A stretch of 64,000 nt of DNA. Origin: Halopseudomonas aestusnigri. Its GTDB lineage: Bacteria; Pseudomonadota; Gammaproteobacteria; Pseudomonadales; Pseudomonadaceae. Below, one piece after another: positions 26,625-34,792 of the stretch. The position numbers and the translations under genes are program-made. The stretch spans positions 1 to 64,000 of the forward strand of contig NZ_NBYK01000016.1 of NCBI RefSeq assembly GCF_002197985.1, written 5' to 3'. Numbering within the stretch: the stretch's first letter is position 1; every line of letters starts with the position of its first letter. The notes below the pieces were generated by a model. That model was not told the DNA's origin. It saw only the letters and a program-made list of their open reading frames with translations, and searched no databases.

Positions 26625-27551
26625 TTAGGCGATGGCGTTCTCGAAGAAGAAACCCAGATCCGGCGCGGTGATCAGCTCTTTAACCGACTCACCAACGCGC
26701 ACCATCTGCCCGCCGCGCAGCCCGATGTTTTTGTCGAACGAGGATGTCGCGATACGGCCACCAAACTGCGCGGTGAAACCGAAGGTGGTCCCGCTGTTGG
26801 CGTCGGCCAACTGGTCGCGGTAGATGAATGAGGCATGGTTACCCCACACGCGGGACAGGTTTGCGGCTTGGCCAGGGCGGGCAATGTTGAGGCGCGCCTC
26901 ACCGACCAAAATGGCCTCCAGCTCCAGCATGTCGGCCAGCCACTGCAGCGGCACCATGCCTTCATCGCCCAGGGTGCCATTGAACGCTTTCACCACCTTG
27001 GGGTGACGGCGCAGCTTGGTGGATACCGCACGGCCCAGCACACCAATGGTCGGACGCATCACCACACTATCCAGCGCATCGGTGATCGCGGGCAGCGGGT
27101 TGCTCTCCTCGTGGCTCCACTGGCTCGTGCCGGAGAGCGTGGTTTTGTTGCCCGCTGCATAGTTGGCGGCATTGAAAACGGCATTGGAGGTTCGCACCTC
27201 ACGATCCAGCAGGATCAGATTGGTGGTCTGCTCAGTGGCCTTGCCCAGCGGGTCGTAGTTCGGCGGCGCGTTTTCGATATCGCGCTGCGGTACCGGGGCT
27301 TCCAGACCGTGGTCTTGGGTTGCGCCGGTTTCATCGGTGGCCGAGAAGTCCACCTGGTTGATACGCGACTTACGACCAACCTTGGTATCCGGCACAGTGA
27401 AGCCTTCAGCTAGGTCATGTTTGAGGAACTTGAACTCCTGCGCGCCTACCGGCACGCGCGGCAGCACCTGGTCGGCAATCAGCCGGGTGTTGCGGTACGC
27501 GATGGCAATGGCGGTGAGCGCCGGGTTAATCGGGAACGGGGCATTACTCAT
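26625..27551 (-). CDS. Major capsid protein
   Basis: A 308-aa protein: FPINPALTAIAIAYRNTRLIADQVLPRVPV, FKFLKHDLAEGFTVPDTKVGRKSRINQV, then SNAVFNAANYAAGNKTTL, WLADMLELEAILVGEARLNIA and a C-terminal LITAPDLGFFFENAIA. This is the HK97-fold capsid type of B3-like and many siphophage-like transposable phages, rather than Mu gpT itself. It lies directly after a small decoration protein and the protease/scaffold, the standard head order. Confidence 0.88.
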   Translation of the reverse strand: MSNAPFPINPALTAIAIAYRNTRLIADQVLPRVPVGAQEFKFLKHDLAEGFTVPDTKVGRKSRINQVDFSATDETGATQDHGLEAPVPQRDIENAPPNYDPLGKATEQTTNLILLDREVRTSNAVFNAANYAAGNKTTLSGTSQWSHEESNPLPAITDALDSVVMRPTIGVLGRAVSTKLRRHPKVVKAFNGTLGDEGMVPLQWLADMLELEAILVGEARLNIARPGQAANLSRVWGNHASFIYRDQLADANSGTTFGFTAQFGGRIATSSFDKNIGLRGGQMVRVGESVKELITAPDLGFFFENAIA

Positions 27552-27581
27552 GTCAGGTACTCCTGATGTGGCCGAGGCCGG

Positions 27582-27965
27582 TTAAGGGGCAGTCGCCGGG
27601 ATGAAGCCAGGCGCGACCAGGACGGACGCAATGTCGCCTGCCACGCCCGAGACCTCGGCGTACCCAACAATGAAAGTGTCAGCCGCTGCCGGCAGCGCCA
27701 CGGCAACAGCACGGCCGTTGGCGTCGGCGGTCAGCGGCGCGCCGCGGGTGACGTTGCCACCAAAGGTGACGCTGGCCGGGCCACTGCGCACAACGTCTAC
27801 GGTCTCGCCAGCGGCAGTCGCAATGTCGGTGGTTACGCCCAGCGGCATGGTGCTGCCATCATCGGCCTGCACGGCCGCGCCATCGGCAGCGCCGTGGGCG
27901 GCAATCAGGTACGCACCAATGGCGGCGGTCGCGGTGAACGGGGTAATGAGTCCGGGAATGTTCAT
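27582..27965 (-). CDS. Capsid decoration/stabilisation protein (DUF2190-like)
   Basis: A 127-aa, almost Cys-free beta protein rich in Ala, Gly, Val and Thr: TFGGNVTRGAPLTADANGRAVAVALPAAADTFIVGYAEV, preceded by MPLGVTTDIATAAGETVDVVRSGPA. This alternation is typical of DUF2190/head decoration trimers coded between protease/scaffold and capsid. It probably binds the outer capsid surface. Six bases separate it from the protease stop. Confidence 0.8.
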   Translation of the reverse strand: MNIPGLITPFTATAAIGAYLIAAHGAADGAAVQADDGSTMPLGVTTDIATAAGETVDVVRSGPASVTFGGNVTRGAPLTADANGRAVAVALPAAADTFIVGYAEVSGVAGDIASVLVAPGFIPATAP

Positions 27966-27971
27966 AGCCGG

Positions 27972-29183
27972 TTAGGCTCCCTTGGTTACGTGGTTGACTG
28001 CCTGGCTGATGCTGATGTTGTTGCCAGCCTGGCGTTGCTCGGATTGATACGCTGTTGCGCGGGCGGCAATTGCGTTGGCGTCCTGGTCGTCGACGATGTC
28101 GCCGCCGCCCGACTTCTCGGAGAAGTCCACCTGCTTGGGCAGATCGCTCAGCAGCGCGCGCAGCACCTTGTCTGCCGGCTCGCTGATGGTCTGCTCGCCC
28201 TCGGCGAACTCCAGCGGGGTATCGGCGGGCAGGTTCAGCAGCAGCGAGACGACCCGCGCTTTCTGACGAGGCAGCAGCTGGCCGGAGGCAACCAGCCCCT
28301 CGGCAAACTCGGCCGCTTCGCTTTCCTTCTCTTGAGCCTGGGCGGCAGCAATACGCGCCTCACCCTCGGCCACCTTGCGCTCACGCTCGGCGAGCTGTGT
28401 TTCGCGATCATCGTCGGCCATGGCTGGCTCCTGAGTTGAGACCGCGCCGGCATCTGCCGCCGACGGGTCCGTGTTCCCCGGCTCCGGTGCGGCAGCGGCA
28501 GATGCTGCGGCGCCTTCATCACCTTCAGGGGTTGGGGCTTCGCTGGTGGGTTGTTCTGACTCAGAGAACGCCACGGCGCGCTCGTCGCTGTTGCGGGCGC
28601 TCTCCTCAATGGACTTGATCTGCCACTGCGGGATGATCAGGTCGGCTTGCTCGGCACCTTCGCGCTCCACAAAGAAGTCACGCAGGCGGCGCAGAATGTC
28701 GGCCATCGCCGTGAACGCATACGGCGGCTCGGCAAACTCCAGGGCTAGCGCGCCGTCTTCCTCGGCGAACTCCAGCGAGGTATCGGGAATACCTTTGATG
28801 GCCGGCGGCATAGCGCCCAGAAAACCGATATGGCGCAGGTAGTGTTTGCCTGGTGTGGGATTGCCCGGCGAGTCCGGCAGGTAAACCGACGCCGACCGCT
28901 TCTTGTACATCTTGCGGTTGGCTGCCTCGGCAAACTCCGGCACGACCTGGTGCGGCTCGGCAAACAGCATGCCGGCGCGCAGCTCGACGCTTTTTGCCCA
29001 GCCATAAGCGGGGCCGTTCAGCTTCGGGTGACCAATGACAAGAGGCGCCTCATGCAGCTTCGGATCGTAGCTGTCGACGATCTCCTGCAGGACGGCCTCG
29101 GTGAAGTCCACCGCGCGGCCGTCCAGAGCGACGTGCTGGCCGGCGGGGAGAATGGGCAAGGTGGCGCGATGTGATGTGTTCAT
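27972..29183 (-). CDS. Prohead protease with fused scaffold (Mu I/Z-like)
   Basis: A 403-aa protein. Residues 1-150 resemble Mu gpI-type prohead proteases (LVIGHPKLNGPAYGWAKSVEL, RSASVYLPDSPGNPTPGKHYLRHIGFLGAMPPAIKG). The rest is a Glu/Ala-rich helical scaffold. An internal ATG (MADDDRETQLAERERKV) could start a separate scaffold product, as Z does in Mu. The tripeptide F-A/S-E occurs eight times (LFAEP, EFAEA, EFAEE, EFAEP, AFSES, EFAEG twice, DFSEK), far above chance; these may be self-cleavage sites. A late-promoter-like element lies 31 bases upstream. Confidence 0.85.
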   Translation of the reverse strand: MNTSHRATLPILPAGQHVALDGRAVDFTEAVLQEIVDSYDPKLHEAPLVIGHPKLNGPAYGWAKSVELRAGMLFAEPHQVVPEFAEAANRKMYKKRSASVYLPDSPGNPTPGKHYLRHIGFLGAMPPAIKGIPDTSLEFAEEDGALALEFAEPPYAFTAMADILRRLRDFFVEREGAEQADLIIPQWQIKSIEESARNSDERAVAFSESEQPTSEAPTPEGDEGAAASAAAAPEPGNTDPSAADAGAVSTQEPAMADDDRETQLAERERKVAEGEARIAAAQAQEKESEAAEFAEGLVASGQLLPRQKARVVSLLLNLPADTPLEFAEGEQTISEPADKVLRALLSDLPKQVDFSEKSGGGDIVDDQDANAIAARATAYQSEQRQAGNNISISQAVNHVTKGA

Positions 29184-29393
29184 GGGGCCAGACTGCGCCC
29201 CGATGGCGGGAATGTAATTTGTACCAGGGCAAAACTTGAAATTAGCCCATTGGCGGCAGATACGTCAGCGTAGCCCTGAACGAATGCCCGTAAACGCGTT
29301 TATAAACGCTATTCCTGCGCTGCAAGGGCATTCACTCGTTGAACGGTAGCGCACAAGGGCCTCAAAACGCTCACAGAGGCCCGTTTGCGGCCA
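29184..29393 (-). promoter_or_regulatory. Late promoter candidate, copy 2, and hairpins before the protease gene
   Basis: A 210-base gap in an otherwise packed operon. At 29214-29234 lies the second copy of the 21-base motif (GTAATTTGTACCAGGGC then AAAA), at the place of PI in Mu. Further upstream are a 14-bp palindrome GCGTTTATAAACGC (29296-29309) inside an 8-bp stem (GAATGCCC 29282-29289 with GGGCATTC 29326-29333), and a 7-bp hairpin GGGCCTC/GAGGCCC (29357-29382) just after the G-gene stop, which may end the preceding transcript. Confidence 0.6.
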
Positions 29394-29879
29394 TCAGCTC
29401 AAACGGCGTTTCAGATGGTCACGGCACAGCTCGATGATCTCATCGGCGTCTGAGTCTGATACGCCGAGGAACGGGCGGGCTGCAATTGTGCCCCATGGGA
29501 TCGGCGCGCCGCGGGAGGTCTTGCCGAACTGCCCTTGCTTGGCACCGAACTGGTGGGTGGCACCGTAGATGCGATCGGTACCGACGAACAGGTCACCGTC
29601 CTGAATCTGGTACGAGATCTGGCGCGCTAGGTGCCCCGAGCGCTGCAGGATCTTGCCGGGGTTGGGTTCCTTGTTCGCCAGGTAACGCGGTGACAGCGCC
29701 TGCCAGGCTTGGCCATCCGGGCCGCGCTCATCACGGAAACGGTCGCGGGTGCTGTTGATCAGGTGCTCGCCAATGTCCCGCTGCAGGCGCTGGGGCTCCT
29801 GCAGCAGCTGCAGCGCCTCGCGCAATGCGGCGATCGCGCTCTGGCTTTCCAGTTCAAGTTCTACTCTTGCGCCAGCCAT
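29394..29879 (-). CDS. Virion morphogenesis protein (Mu gpG-like)
   Basis: A 161-aa protein with RVELELESQSAIAALREALQLLQEPQRLQRDIGEHLINSTRDRFRDERGPDGQAWQALSPRY and RQISYQIQDGDLFVGTDRIYGATHQFG, the pattern of the gpG/phage virion morphogenesis family involved in head-tail joining. It is preceded by the structured 110-base gap and followed by the PI-like region. An 11-base sequence, CTGTGAGCGTT, flanks the gene in inverted orientation (29899-29909 and 29366-29376). Confidence 0.87.
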   Translation of the reverse strand: MAGARVELELESQSAIAALREALQLLQEPQRLQRDIGEHLINSTRDRFRDERGPDGQAWQALSPRYLANKEPNPGKILQRSGHLARQISYQIQDGDLFVGTDRIYGATHQFGAKQGQFGKTSRGAPIPWGTIAARPFLGVSDSDADEIIELCRDHLKRRLS

Positions 29880-29897
29880 GGTTTATACTGCCCCCAG

Positions 29898-29996
29898 ACT
29901 GTGAGCGTTCTGGCGGCCGGGAAATCGCCAGCTCCGGCTCGGGCCTCTGCGGAGTCCTGCACGGTGGAAGTGGCGTCCACCCTGAGCGTTCACAGT
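29898..29996 (-). ncRNA. Candidate structured RNA between the F-like and G-like genes
   Basis: The gap folds into a compact four-stem junction. The closing stem is ACTGTGAGCG (29898-29907) with CGTTCACAGT (29987-29996), 10 bp with one G-U. Inside are three hairpins: CTGGCG/CGCCAG (29910-29931), CTCCG/CGGAG (29932-29954) and GGTGGA/TCCACC (29963-29981). The F-gene stop codon lies in the closing stem. No tRNA signature is present. It could be a cis-acting mRNA element of the late transcript or a DNA site. I know of no named family that it matches. Confidence 0.45.
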
Positions 29997-31246
29997 TGCC
30001 CCTCCAGCAATACCAACTTCCCGTTGTCCACATCCTTGCGCACATTCTGCCAGTCGATCAGCGAGCCACTGCGCACCGCGTTGGTCCGCTCGTTTCCCTT
30101 CAAGCGGTAGTTCACCACTACAACCAGCTTGCCGGCCTCTCGGCGCTCAGCCGGGAACACATACAACAGGGTGTTAGCAGCGACGTCCAGGAGCACGGCC
30201 TGCGGTGATGCCAGCACGGCCGGCAGCTGCGCCAGCTCGTCCACGTTCAGTGCCTTGGGTGCGCCAGCAGCGGTGGCGGCCGTTGCCTTGCTGCCGCGCA
30301 GGGTATGCAGCACGCTGGCATCGTTCATGGTGATTGCTGCAGTGGCTGCAGCCACGCCAGCCGTTTGCATGCCGGTGACCACATTGGGGCTCAGCGCCCC
30401 CACCACCAGCTGGCGGCCACGCGGCTTGCCGTCGTCCATCACCTGGGTAAGCATGCGCCGCCAGTCACTGGCCAGCGCCTGCTGCACAGCAGGGTACAGC
30501 ACCAGCTCGCGGCTGGTGGCCGCGCCCAGGTCCGCCGGCAACGCCGGCACTTTCTCCAGTACGTGCTGCACTTGCTGCTCAAAGGCGCTGCTACCGGGCG
30601 CGTAGTTCCAGCCAGCGTCGATGCCCTCTGGCACGCTGACGCGCTCGCGCTTGTGGATGATCTGGCGCTCGTTCAGCGGTGGTGCCTGATCCGGTCCGCT
30701 CTTGCCTAGGCGGTCCAGATCCCTCTGGTTCAACGCGCGCACGCCGCACTGGCAGCCCCAGCCATTGGGCGGGTAATGGGTTTGCCACCACGGGTCATCG
30801 GCAGACAGCACCAAGCCGTCCCAGGCTTCATGCTCCGGCCGCGGGGTAATCACGGCGTCTGAGTGAACGTACATCCAGAACGGCCGGTCTTCCTTCACCG
30901 CCTGCAGCTGCTGGTAACGGCCGGCTGCATAGCTGGTGCGCAGGTTGGTTTCGTAGATCACCCGCGAGCGCCAGCCACGGCCGCCCTCTGGGTCCCATCC
31001 GTAATTGTCCAGCACGGCGTAGAAGTCAGCTCGGAAGCGCTCCAGGGTGTCGCCCTCGCGCAGGTTGCGGTTCAGCACTGCATGAATGTCGCTGACCATG
31101 TCCAGGCGGTGGCCACCGGCAACCACAAACGCCTGGTCGTGTGCTGCCTGACGCACCTGGGCATAGTCCACGCTCGGCAGTTTGCGCTGCAGAAACTGGA
31201 TCTGCTCGTCGAACGGCAGGCTGCCGTAGGTGGCCGGGGTCGCCAT
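29990..31246 (-). CDS. Mu F-like minor head protein with nuclease-like C-terminal domain
   Basis: A 418-aa protein. Residues about 1-270 match Mu gpF/gp30: YAQVRQAAHDQAFVVAGGHRLDMVSDIH, GWRSRVIYETNLRTSYAAGRYQQLQ, and the HPPNGWGCQCGVRALN-type Cys motif (seen here as YPPNGWGCQCGVRAL). The C-terminal 90 residues (LPAVLASPQAVLLDVAANTLLYVF...KLVVVVNYRLKGNERTNAVRSGSLID) resemble the phage barnase/EndoU/ColicinE5-like domains often appended to this family. The head part is injected or bound at the portal vertex; the role of the extra domain is unknown. It overlaps the portal gene by one base. Confidence 0.87.
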   Translation of the reverse strand: MATPATYGSLPFDEQIQFLQRKLPSVDYAQVRQAAHDQAFVVAGGHRLDMVSDIHAVLNRNLREGDTLERFRADFYAVLDNYGWDPEGGRGWRSRVIYETNLRTSYAAGRYQQLQAVKEDRPFWMYVHSDAVITPRPEHEAWDGLVLSADDPWWQTHYPPNGWGCQCGVRALNQRDLDRLGKSGPDQAPPLNERQIIHKRERVSVPEGIDAGWNYAPGSSAFEQQVQHVLEKVPALPADLGAATSRELVLYPAVQQALASDWRRMLTQVMDDGKPRGRQLVVGALSPNVVTGMQTAGVAAATAAITMNDASVLHTLRGSKATAATAAGAPKALNVDELAQLPAVLASPQAVLLDVAANTLLYVFPAERREAGKLVVVVNYRLKGNERTNAVRSGSLIDWQNVRKDVDNGKLVLLEGQL

Positions 31247-32691
31247 TAGCGCACCTCGTCCTCAATGTCGTTGCGCCCTGCCAGGCCGGCCAGAGCCAAC
31301 GCCTCGGTCATGCGGGTGCTGTACTCGTCCAGCGACAGGTTCGGTGCCAGGCGCAGCAGCTCATCACGCATACGATCAGGCGATGCGCCGGCCTCGGCCA
31401 GCTCGGCCAGCTGCTGCGCCCAGCCATCCACAGCCGGTTGCAACTGTTGCTCGGTGCGCTCCAGCATCGCAGACGCCGGGTCGCTCGGCTCACCAACCTC
31501 GGCAAACTGGGCCGGGGTGGTAGGCGGTGCAGGCTCGGGCTGCTCTTCCAGCTCGACGCCGTAAGTGGTTTCGACGTACTGGCGGGTCGGTTTGAAGCCC
31601 GTCATGCGGCTGACTTTCTCGTCCCGATCAGCGCGGCCGTTCAAGTCCTCTGGCTCTTCCACCACGCGGTACACGCGCGGCGGTACCGCACCGGGGAAGT
31701 TCCACTCCGTCAGCCAACGCACCGGGCCATCGTTGAATGACTCGCACACCAGATCCGCATCGGCCTTGATCAGATCCAGGCGCACATCGCCCTGCAGGTC
31801 ATCATTGCCCAGGCGGCCGGGCGTGCCTTGGCTGCTGGCGGTCTGGCCGACGGTGACCTTGGCTATCGCGGCGTCCATGGCCTCGTACAACGTCTTGTAA
31901 TCAGCGGTGCCGTTGCGGGCTGCCTCCAGCAGTTCCAGCGCCATGCCCTTGGGGATCAATACAGTCGAGTCAGTGCGGATGGCCTCGCCAGCCTCCAGCA
32001 GCTTGCGCTTGTCCTCGTCGGTGGCGGTCGAGGGATCAAACTCGCCCTTGGCGGTCGGCATGCCGTACTTATCCAGGAAGATCAGCCAGAACTTGATGCC
32101 GTTGCGCTTGAACAGCACCGGCCAGTAAAGCCAGTGGGCCAGGCCCATGCCGTATGGCTCGTCGTCGTTGTCTGCGCCGGTTGCGTAGTGCCAGAAGTAC
32201 GGGGCCGGGCACGGCACGCCGTTCATCATGTTGTTGGGCGTCAGCAGGCGCAGCTCGCCTTCGGGGCTGTAGCGGAAGCGGCGGCGGTTGCGCACCTTGA
32301 TCGCTTCCCAGGTGATGTAGTTGTCGTCGCGGCCATAGATGATTTCGGCCACCGCGTAGCCGTAGAAAACGCCATACAGCATGCGCTCCGTCACCCGGTC
32401 CCAGCCGATGCGGTTCAGCTGCTCGCGCAGATGGTCGGCCGCGGCCTGATCGATCGGGCGATCGCCGCCCGCGTCGACCTGCCACTCGCGGCTGACTACG
32501 GCGCGCTGGCGCTGCTGCCACATGGACTTTACCTGCCAGTCGCTCAGCAGCTCCTCGTAGATCTTGACGTCTGCGCCGACCTTGCGCAGCAGCGGGTCGG
32601 CCGGCTGCGACAGCGCGCCCACCCAGGGCCGGGTGATGTCCATGCCGTCGCCGCTGGTAGCGATCTGTTGGCCGAGTGTTGGCTTGTCCAT
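31246..32691 (-). CDS. Portal protein (DUF935, Mu gp29-like)
   Basis: A 481-aa protein with the DUF935 pattern: DPLLRKVGADVKIYEELLSDWQVKSMWQQRQRAVVSREWQV, LYGVFYGYAVAEIIYGRDDNYITWEAIKVRNRRRFRY and KFWLIFLDKYGMPTAKGEFD. It forms the dodecameric DNA channel at the capsid vertex. The C-terminal tail includes QFAEVGEPSD, another F-A-E tripeptide like those of the protease/scaffold. The start overlaps the terminase stop (TGATG). Confidence 0.9.
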   Translation of the reverse strand: MDKPTLGQQIATSGDGMDITRPWVGALSQPADPLLRKVGADVKIYEELLSDWQVKSMWQQRQRAVVSREWQVDAGGDRPIDQAAADHLREQLNRIGWDRVTERMLYGVFYGYAVAEIIYGRDDNYITWEAIKVRNRRRFRYSPEGELRLLTPNNMMNGVPCPAPYFWHYATGADNDDEPYGMGLAHWLYWPVLFKRNGIKFWLIFLDKYGMPTAKGEFDPSTATDEDKRKLLEAGEAIRTDSTVLIPKGMALELLEAARNGTADYKTLYEAMDAAIAKVTVGQTASSQGTPGRLGNDDLQGDVRLDLIKADADLVCESFNDGPVRWLTEWNFPGAVPPRVYRVVEEPEDLNGRADRDEKVSRMTGFKPTRQYVETTYGVELEEQPEPAPPTTPAQFAEVGEPSDPASAMLERTEQQLQPAVDGWAQQLAELAEAGASPDRMRDELLRLAPNLSLDEYSTRMTEALALAGLAGRNDIEDEVR

Positions 32692-34076
32692 CAGTAGTCC
32701 TCAAACAGGTTATTGCCGCCCACGGTGCCCCAGCCACGGCTGGTGACCTGGCCACCTGAGCCGGGGGCGTAGCGCTCCAGTTGGCGGGTCTCGGCGCGTG
32801 TGCCGGATGAGCGATAGTCGATGACCATGGGTTCAACGCCTGCCGCGTTGATAGCCAGAAAGCCCGCCCAGGTGCGGTCGGCGTGGCCAGCGCTGTCGGA
32901 GTCCGCCACAAAGCGCGGCGCCCCGGTGGCGCTGGTGACGCGCTGCAGCTTGTGCAGGTCGGCGCGCAGGGCGTTGTTGCCTTGGGGGATTCGCAGCTTG
33001 CGGTCCTGGAAGTGTTCCTTGCCCTGGGTGGCCAGCGTCAGCTTGTTGGCTGCTGTGAATAGCACGCCCTCCACGCGCAATTCGCCATAGCGGCGCTTGG
33101 CGTCCTCAACCGGCTTCTCGCCCATGCCGGTCTGGTCTTTGCAGCAGCGGATCACGTTGTAGCGGCGAAACACGTCATCGAGCAGCATGTCCTGCTCGGC
33201 AAAGCTGGCGCGGCGGCGCTCGATGATCTCGCGGGTCCAGAGCACATCGCCCACACGCTCGAGCACCCAGATCACAAACAGGTCATTGCGGGCGGCGATA
33301 TCCACTCCCACATAGCAGGGGCCACCCTGGTAATGCTCAGGCAGGCCGGCAAACTCGTGCTCACAGCTGGTGATCAGATCAAAGTCGAGCCAGGCGCTGG
33401 ATTCATCCAGCCACTGCAACTCAAACTCCTGGGCCCACAGGTCGGCGTCACCTGCGCCGATGCGCAGCTCATCGATGTTGCGCGGCAGGCCGTCAGCCAC
33501 GGCCTGGTAAATATCGGTGGTGTGCCTGCTCCAGCCGTCATCCTTGCCGGTCATCAGGTCGTAGAACTTGTTGCCCTTACCATTGGGGGTGCTGATGACG
33601 CGCAGCTTGAGGCCAGGTTTGGAAATCACTGGAAACAGGGCTTTCCAGATCGCGCGGCTGTCCTGGTGAAAGGCGAACTCATCGAGCAGTACGTTGGCCG
33701 AGAAGCCCCGCGCGGTGTCCGGGTTAGCTGGCAGCGCGGTGATCTTGCTGCCACCGGGCAGCTCTACTTCCAGCGCCTTGATGCCCGGCTCCCAGTCGTA
33801 GTCGTATGCCTGAAAGCCCGCGCTGAGCGCCTGCAGGTGCAGCTTCACACCTTCGTTCATCGCTTCACGCGCCTGCCGCTCGCCACGGCTGAGAATCACC
33901 CAGCGGCGGCGCTGGCCAAGCGCCTCGGCGCGTGCGCAGTCCAGCGCCAACTCCAGCGTGCTGGTAAACGTCTTGCCGCACTGGCGGGCAAACATGGCGA
34001 TCTTGAAACGGCTGTCGTCGTTGACCCAGCGGCGCTGATAGTCGTAAAGCGGCAGTGCTGGCTGCAGACTATTCAT
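32691..34076 (-). CDS. Terminase large subunit (Mu gp28-like)
   Basis: A 461-aa protein: PLYDYQRRWVNDDSRFKIAMFARQCGKTFTSTLELA carries the Walker A-like ARQCGKT of Mu-type terminases. FSANVLLDEFAFHQDSRAIWKAL holds the Walker B and catalytic carboxylate (LLDEFAF). CYVGVDIAARNDLFVIWVLE starts the RNase H-like nuclease domain. It packages DNA with headful cutting into host flanks, as transposable phages do. The start is set at MNSLQP because the small gene upstream ends just inside; a longer frame reaches 34148. Confidence 0.9.
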   Translation of the reverse strand: MNSLQPALPLYDYQRRWVNDDSRFKIAMFARQCGKTFTSTLELALDCARAEALGQRRRWVILSRGERQAREAMNEGVKLHLQALSAGFQAYDYDWEPGIKALEVELPGGSKITALPANPDTARGFSANVLLDEFAFHQDSRAIWKALFPVISKPGLKLRVISTPNGKGNKFYDLMTGKDDGWSRHTTDIYQAVADGLPRNIDELRIGAGDADLWAQEFELQWLDESSAWLDFDLITSCEHEFAGLPEHYQGGPCYVGVDIAARNDLFVIWVLERVGDVLWTREIIERRRASFAEQDMLLDDVFRRYNVIRCCKDQTGMGEKPVEDAKRRYGELRVEGVLFTAANKLTLATQGKEHFQDRKLRIPQGNNALRADLHKLQRVTSATGAPRFVADSDSAGHADRTWAGFLAINAAGVEPMVIDYRSSGTRAETRQLERYAPGSGGQVTSRGWGTVGGNNLFEDY

Positions 34077-34248
34077 CGGCGGGTTGCTCCTGCTCTTCGG
34101 ACTCGATGGACGTGCAACGGAACACTGTCTTACCAACGAAGAAAGCACCCAATTGTCGGCACTCAGTAGCGACAGTCATGTGCGCATGCACCCACCCGAT
34201 GAACCAGCCGACCCAAAGCAGGCCGACAACAGCCAGTAGCTTGCTCAT
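34069..34248 (-). CDS. Small membrane protein, 59 aa
   Basis: The frame runs from ATG at 34248, which overlaps the stop of the small terminase gene as ATGA, to a TAG at 34069, which overlaps the terminase start region. The product begins MSKLLAVVGLLWVGWFIGWVHAHM, one transmembrane helix or signal anchor, followed by ECRQLGAFFVGKTVFRC with two cysteines and an acidic end ESEEQEQPADE. It fills an otherwise unexplained 170-base gap and is coupled on both sides, so it is very probably translated. Its role is unknown. Confidence 0.72.
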   Translation of the reverse strand: MSKLLAVVGLLWVGWFIGWVHAHMTVATECRQLGAFFVGKTVFRCTSIESEEQEQPADE

Positions 34249-34790
34249 ATCCCGTACGCCGCCTTGATGACTTTGTTGAGTACGTCCTGGTCAACTTCAC
34301 CAGTGCGGCCCAGCTCGTCCAGCTTCTCGCGCTGCTCCTCGATCAGCCGCTCCCTTGCCTCACGCTCAATTGCTTTGCGTTCTTCACGGGAGACCTTGCC
34401 GGCCTGCAGCACGTCTTTGGCGGCACGGGCCAGTTTGCGCACGTCATCGATGGTGGTTTCGTCATCGATCTGCGCGCCCAGGGCGGCATGGGTGGTCAGC
34501 GTCTGGATGGACTGCACCATCAGCGCGCCAGCTTTGTCGTTAGGGTTTTCGCCCAGTTCCTCCACCAGCAGGCTGGCCATGGCCTGCTGCTCGCGCAACC
34601 GCTTGGCCATCTCGTCAAAGCTGACTTTGTAGCGACCAACAGCTGAGCGGCTGGGCTTATCTTCCTGGGGAAACTGCTCGTGCAGATCCTCGATCAGCTC
34701 ATCGAGCGTCAGACGGTTTTCACGCAGCCGACGCTCAATGTGTGACCGTACCTCTGGGGCCAGCTTCTCGATGCTTGATTTACGGCCCAT
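34245..34790 (-). CDS. Small terminase-type protein (DUF3486, Mu gp27-like)
   Basis: A 181-aa protein with the DUF3486 start MGRKSSIEKLAPEVRSHIERRLRENRLTLDELIEDLHEQF and SAVGRYKVSFDEMAKRLREQQAMASLL. The N-terminal helix-turn-helix should bind packaging-site DNA; the C-terminal half is long charged helix (VSREERKAIEREARERLIEEQREKL). It sits directly upstream of the large terminase. A second, shorter relative lies in the early region at 48620-48952. Confidence 0.87.
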   Translation of the reverse strand: MGRKSSIEKLAPEVRSHIERRLRENRLTLDELIEDLHEQFPQEDKPSRSAVGRYKVSFDEMAKRLREQQAMASLLVEELGENPNDKAGALMVQSIQTLTTHAALGAQIDDETTIDDVRKLARAAKDVLQAGKVSREERKAIEREARERLIEEQREKLDELGRTGEVDQDVLNKVIKAAYGI

Positions 34791-34792
34791 GA

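Noticed and set aside
29898-29996. tRNA gene
   Set aside because: The fold is cloverleaf-like, but arm lengths, T-loop and acceptor features do not fit a tRNA on either strand.
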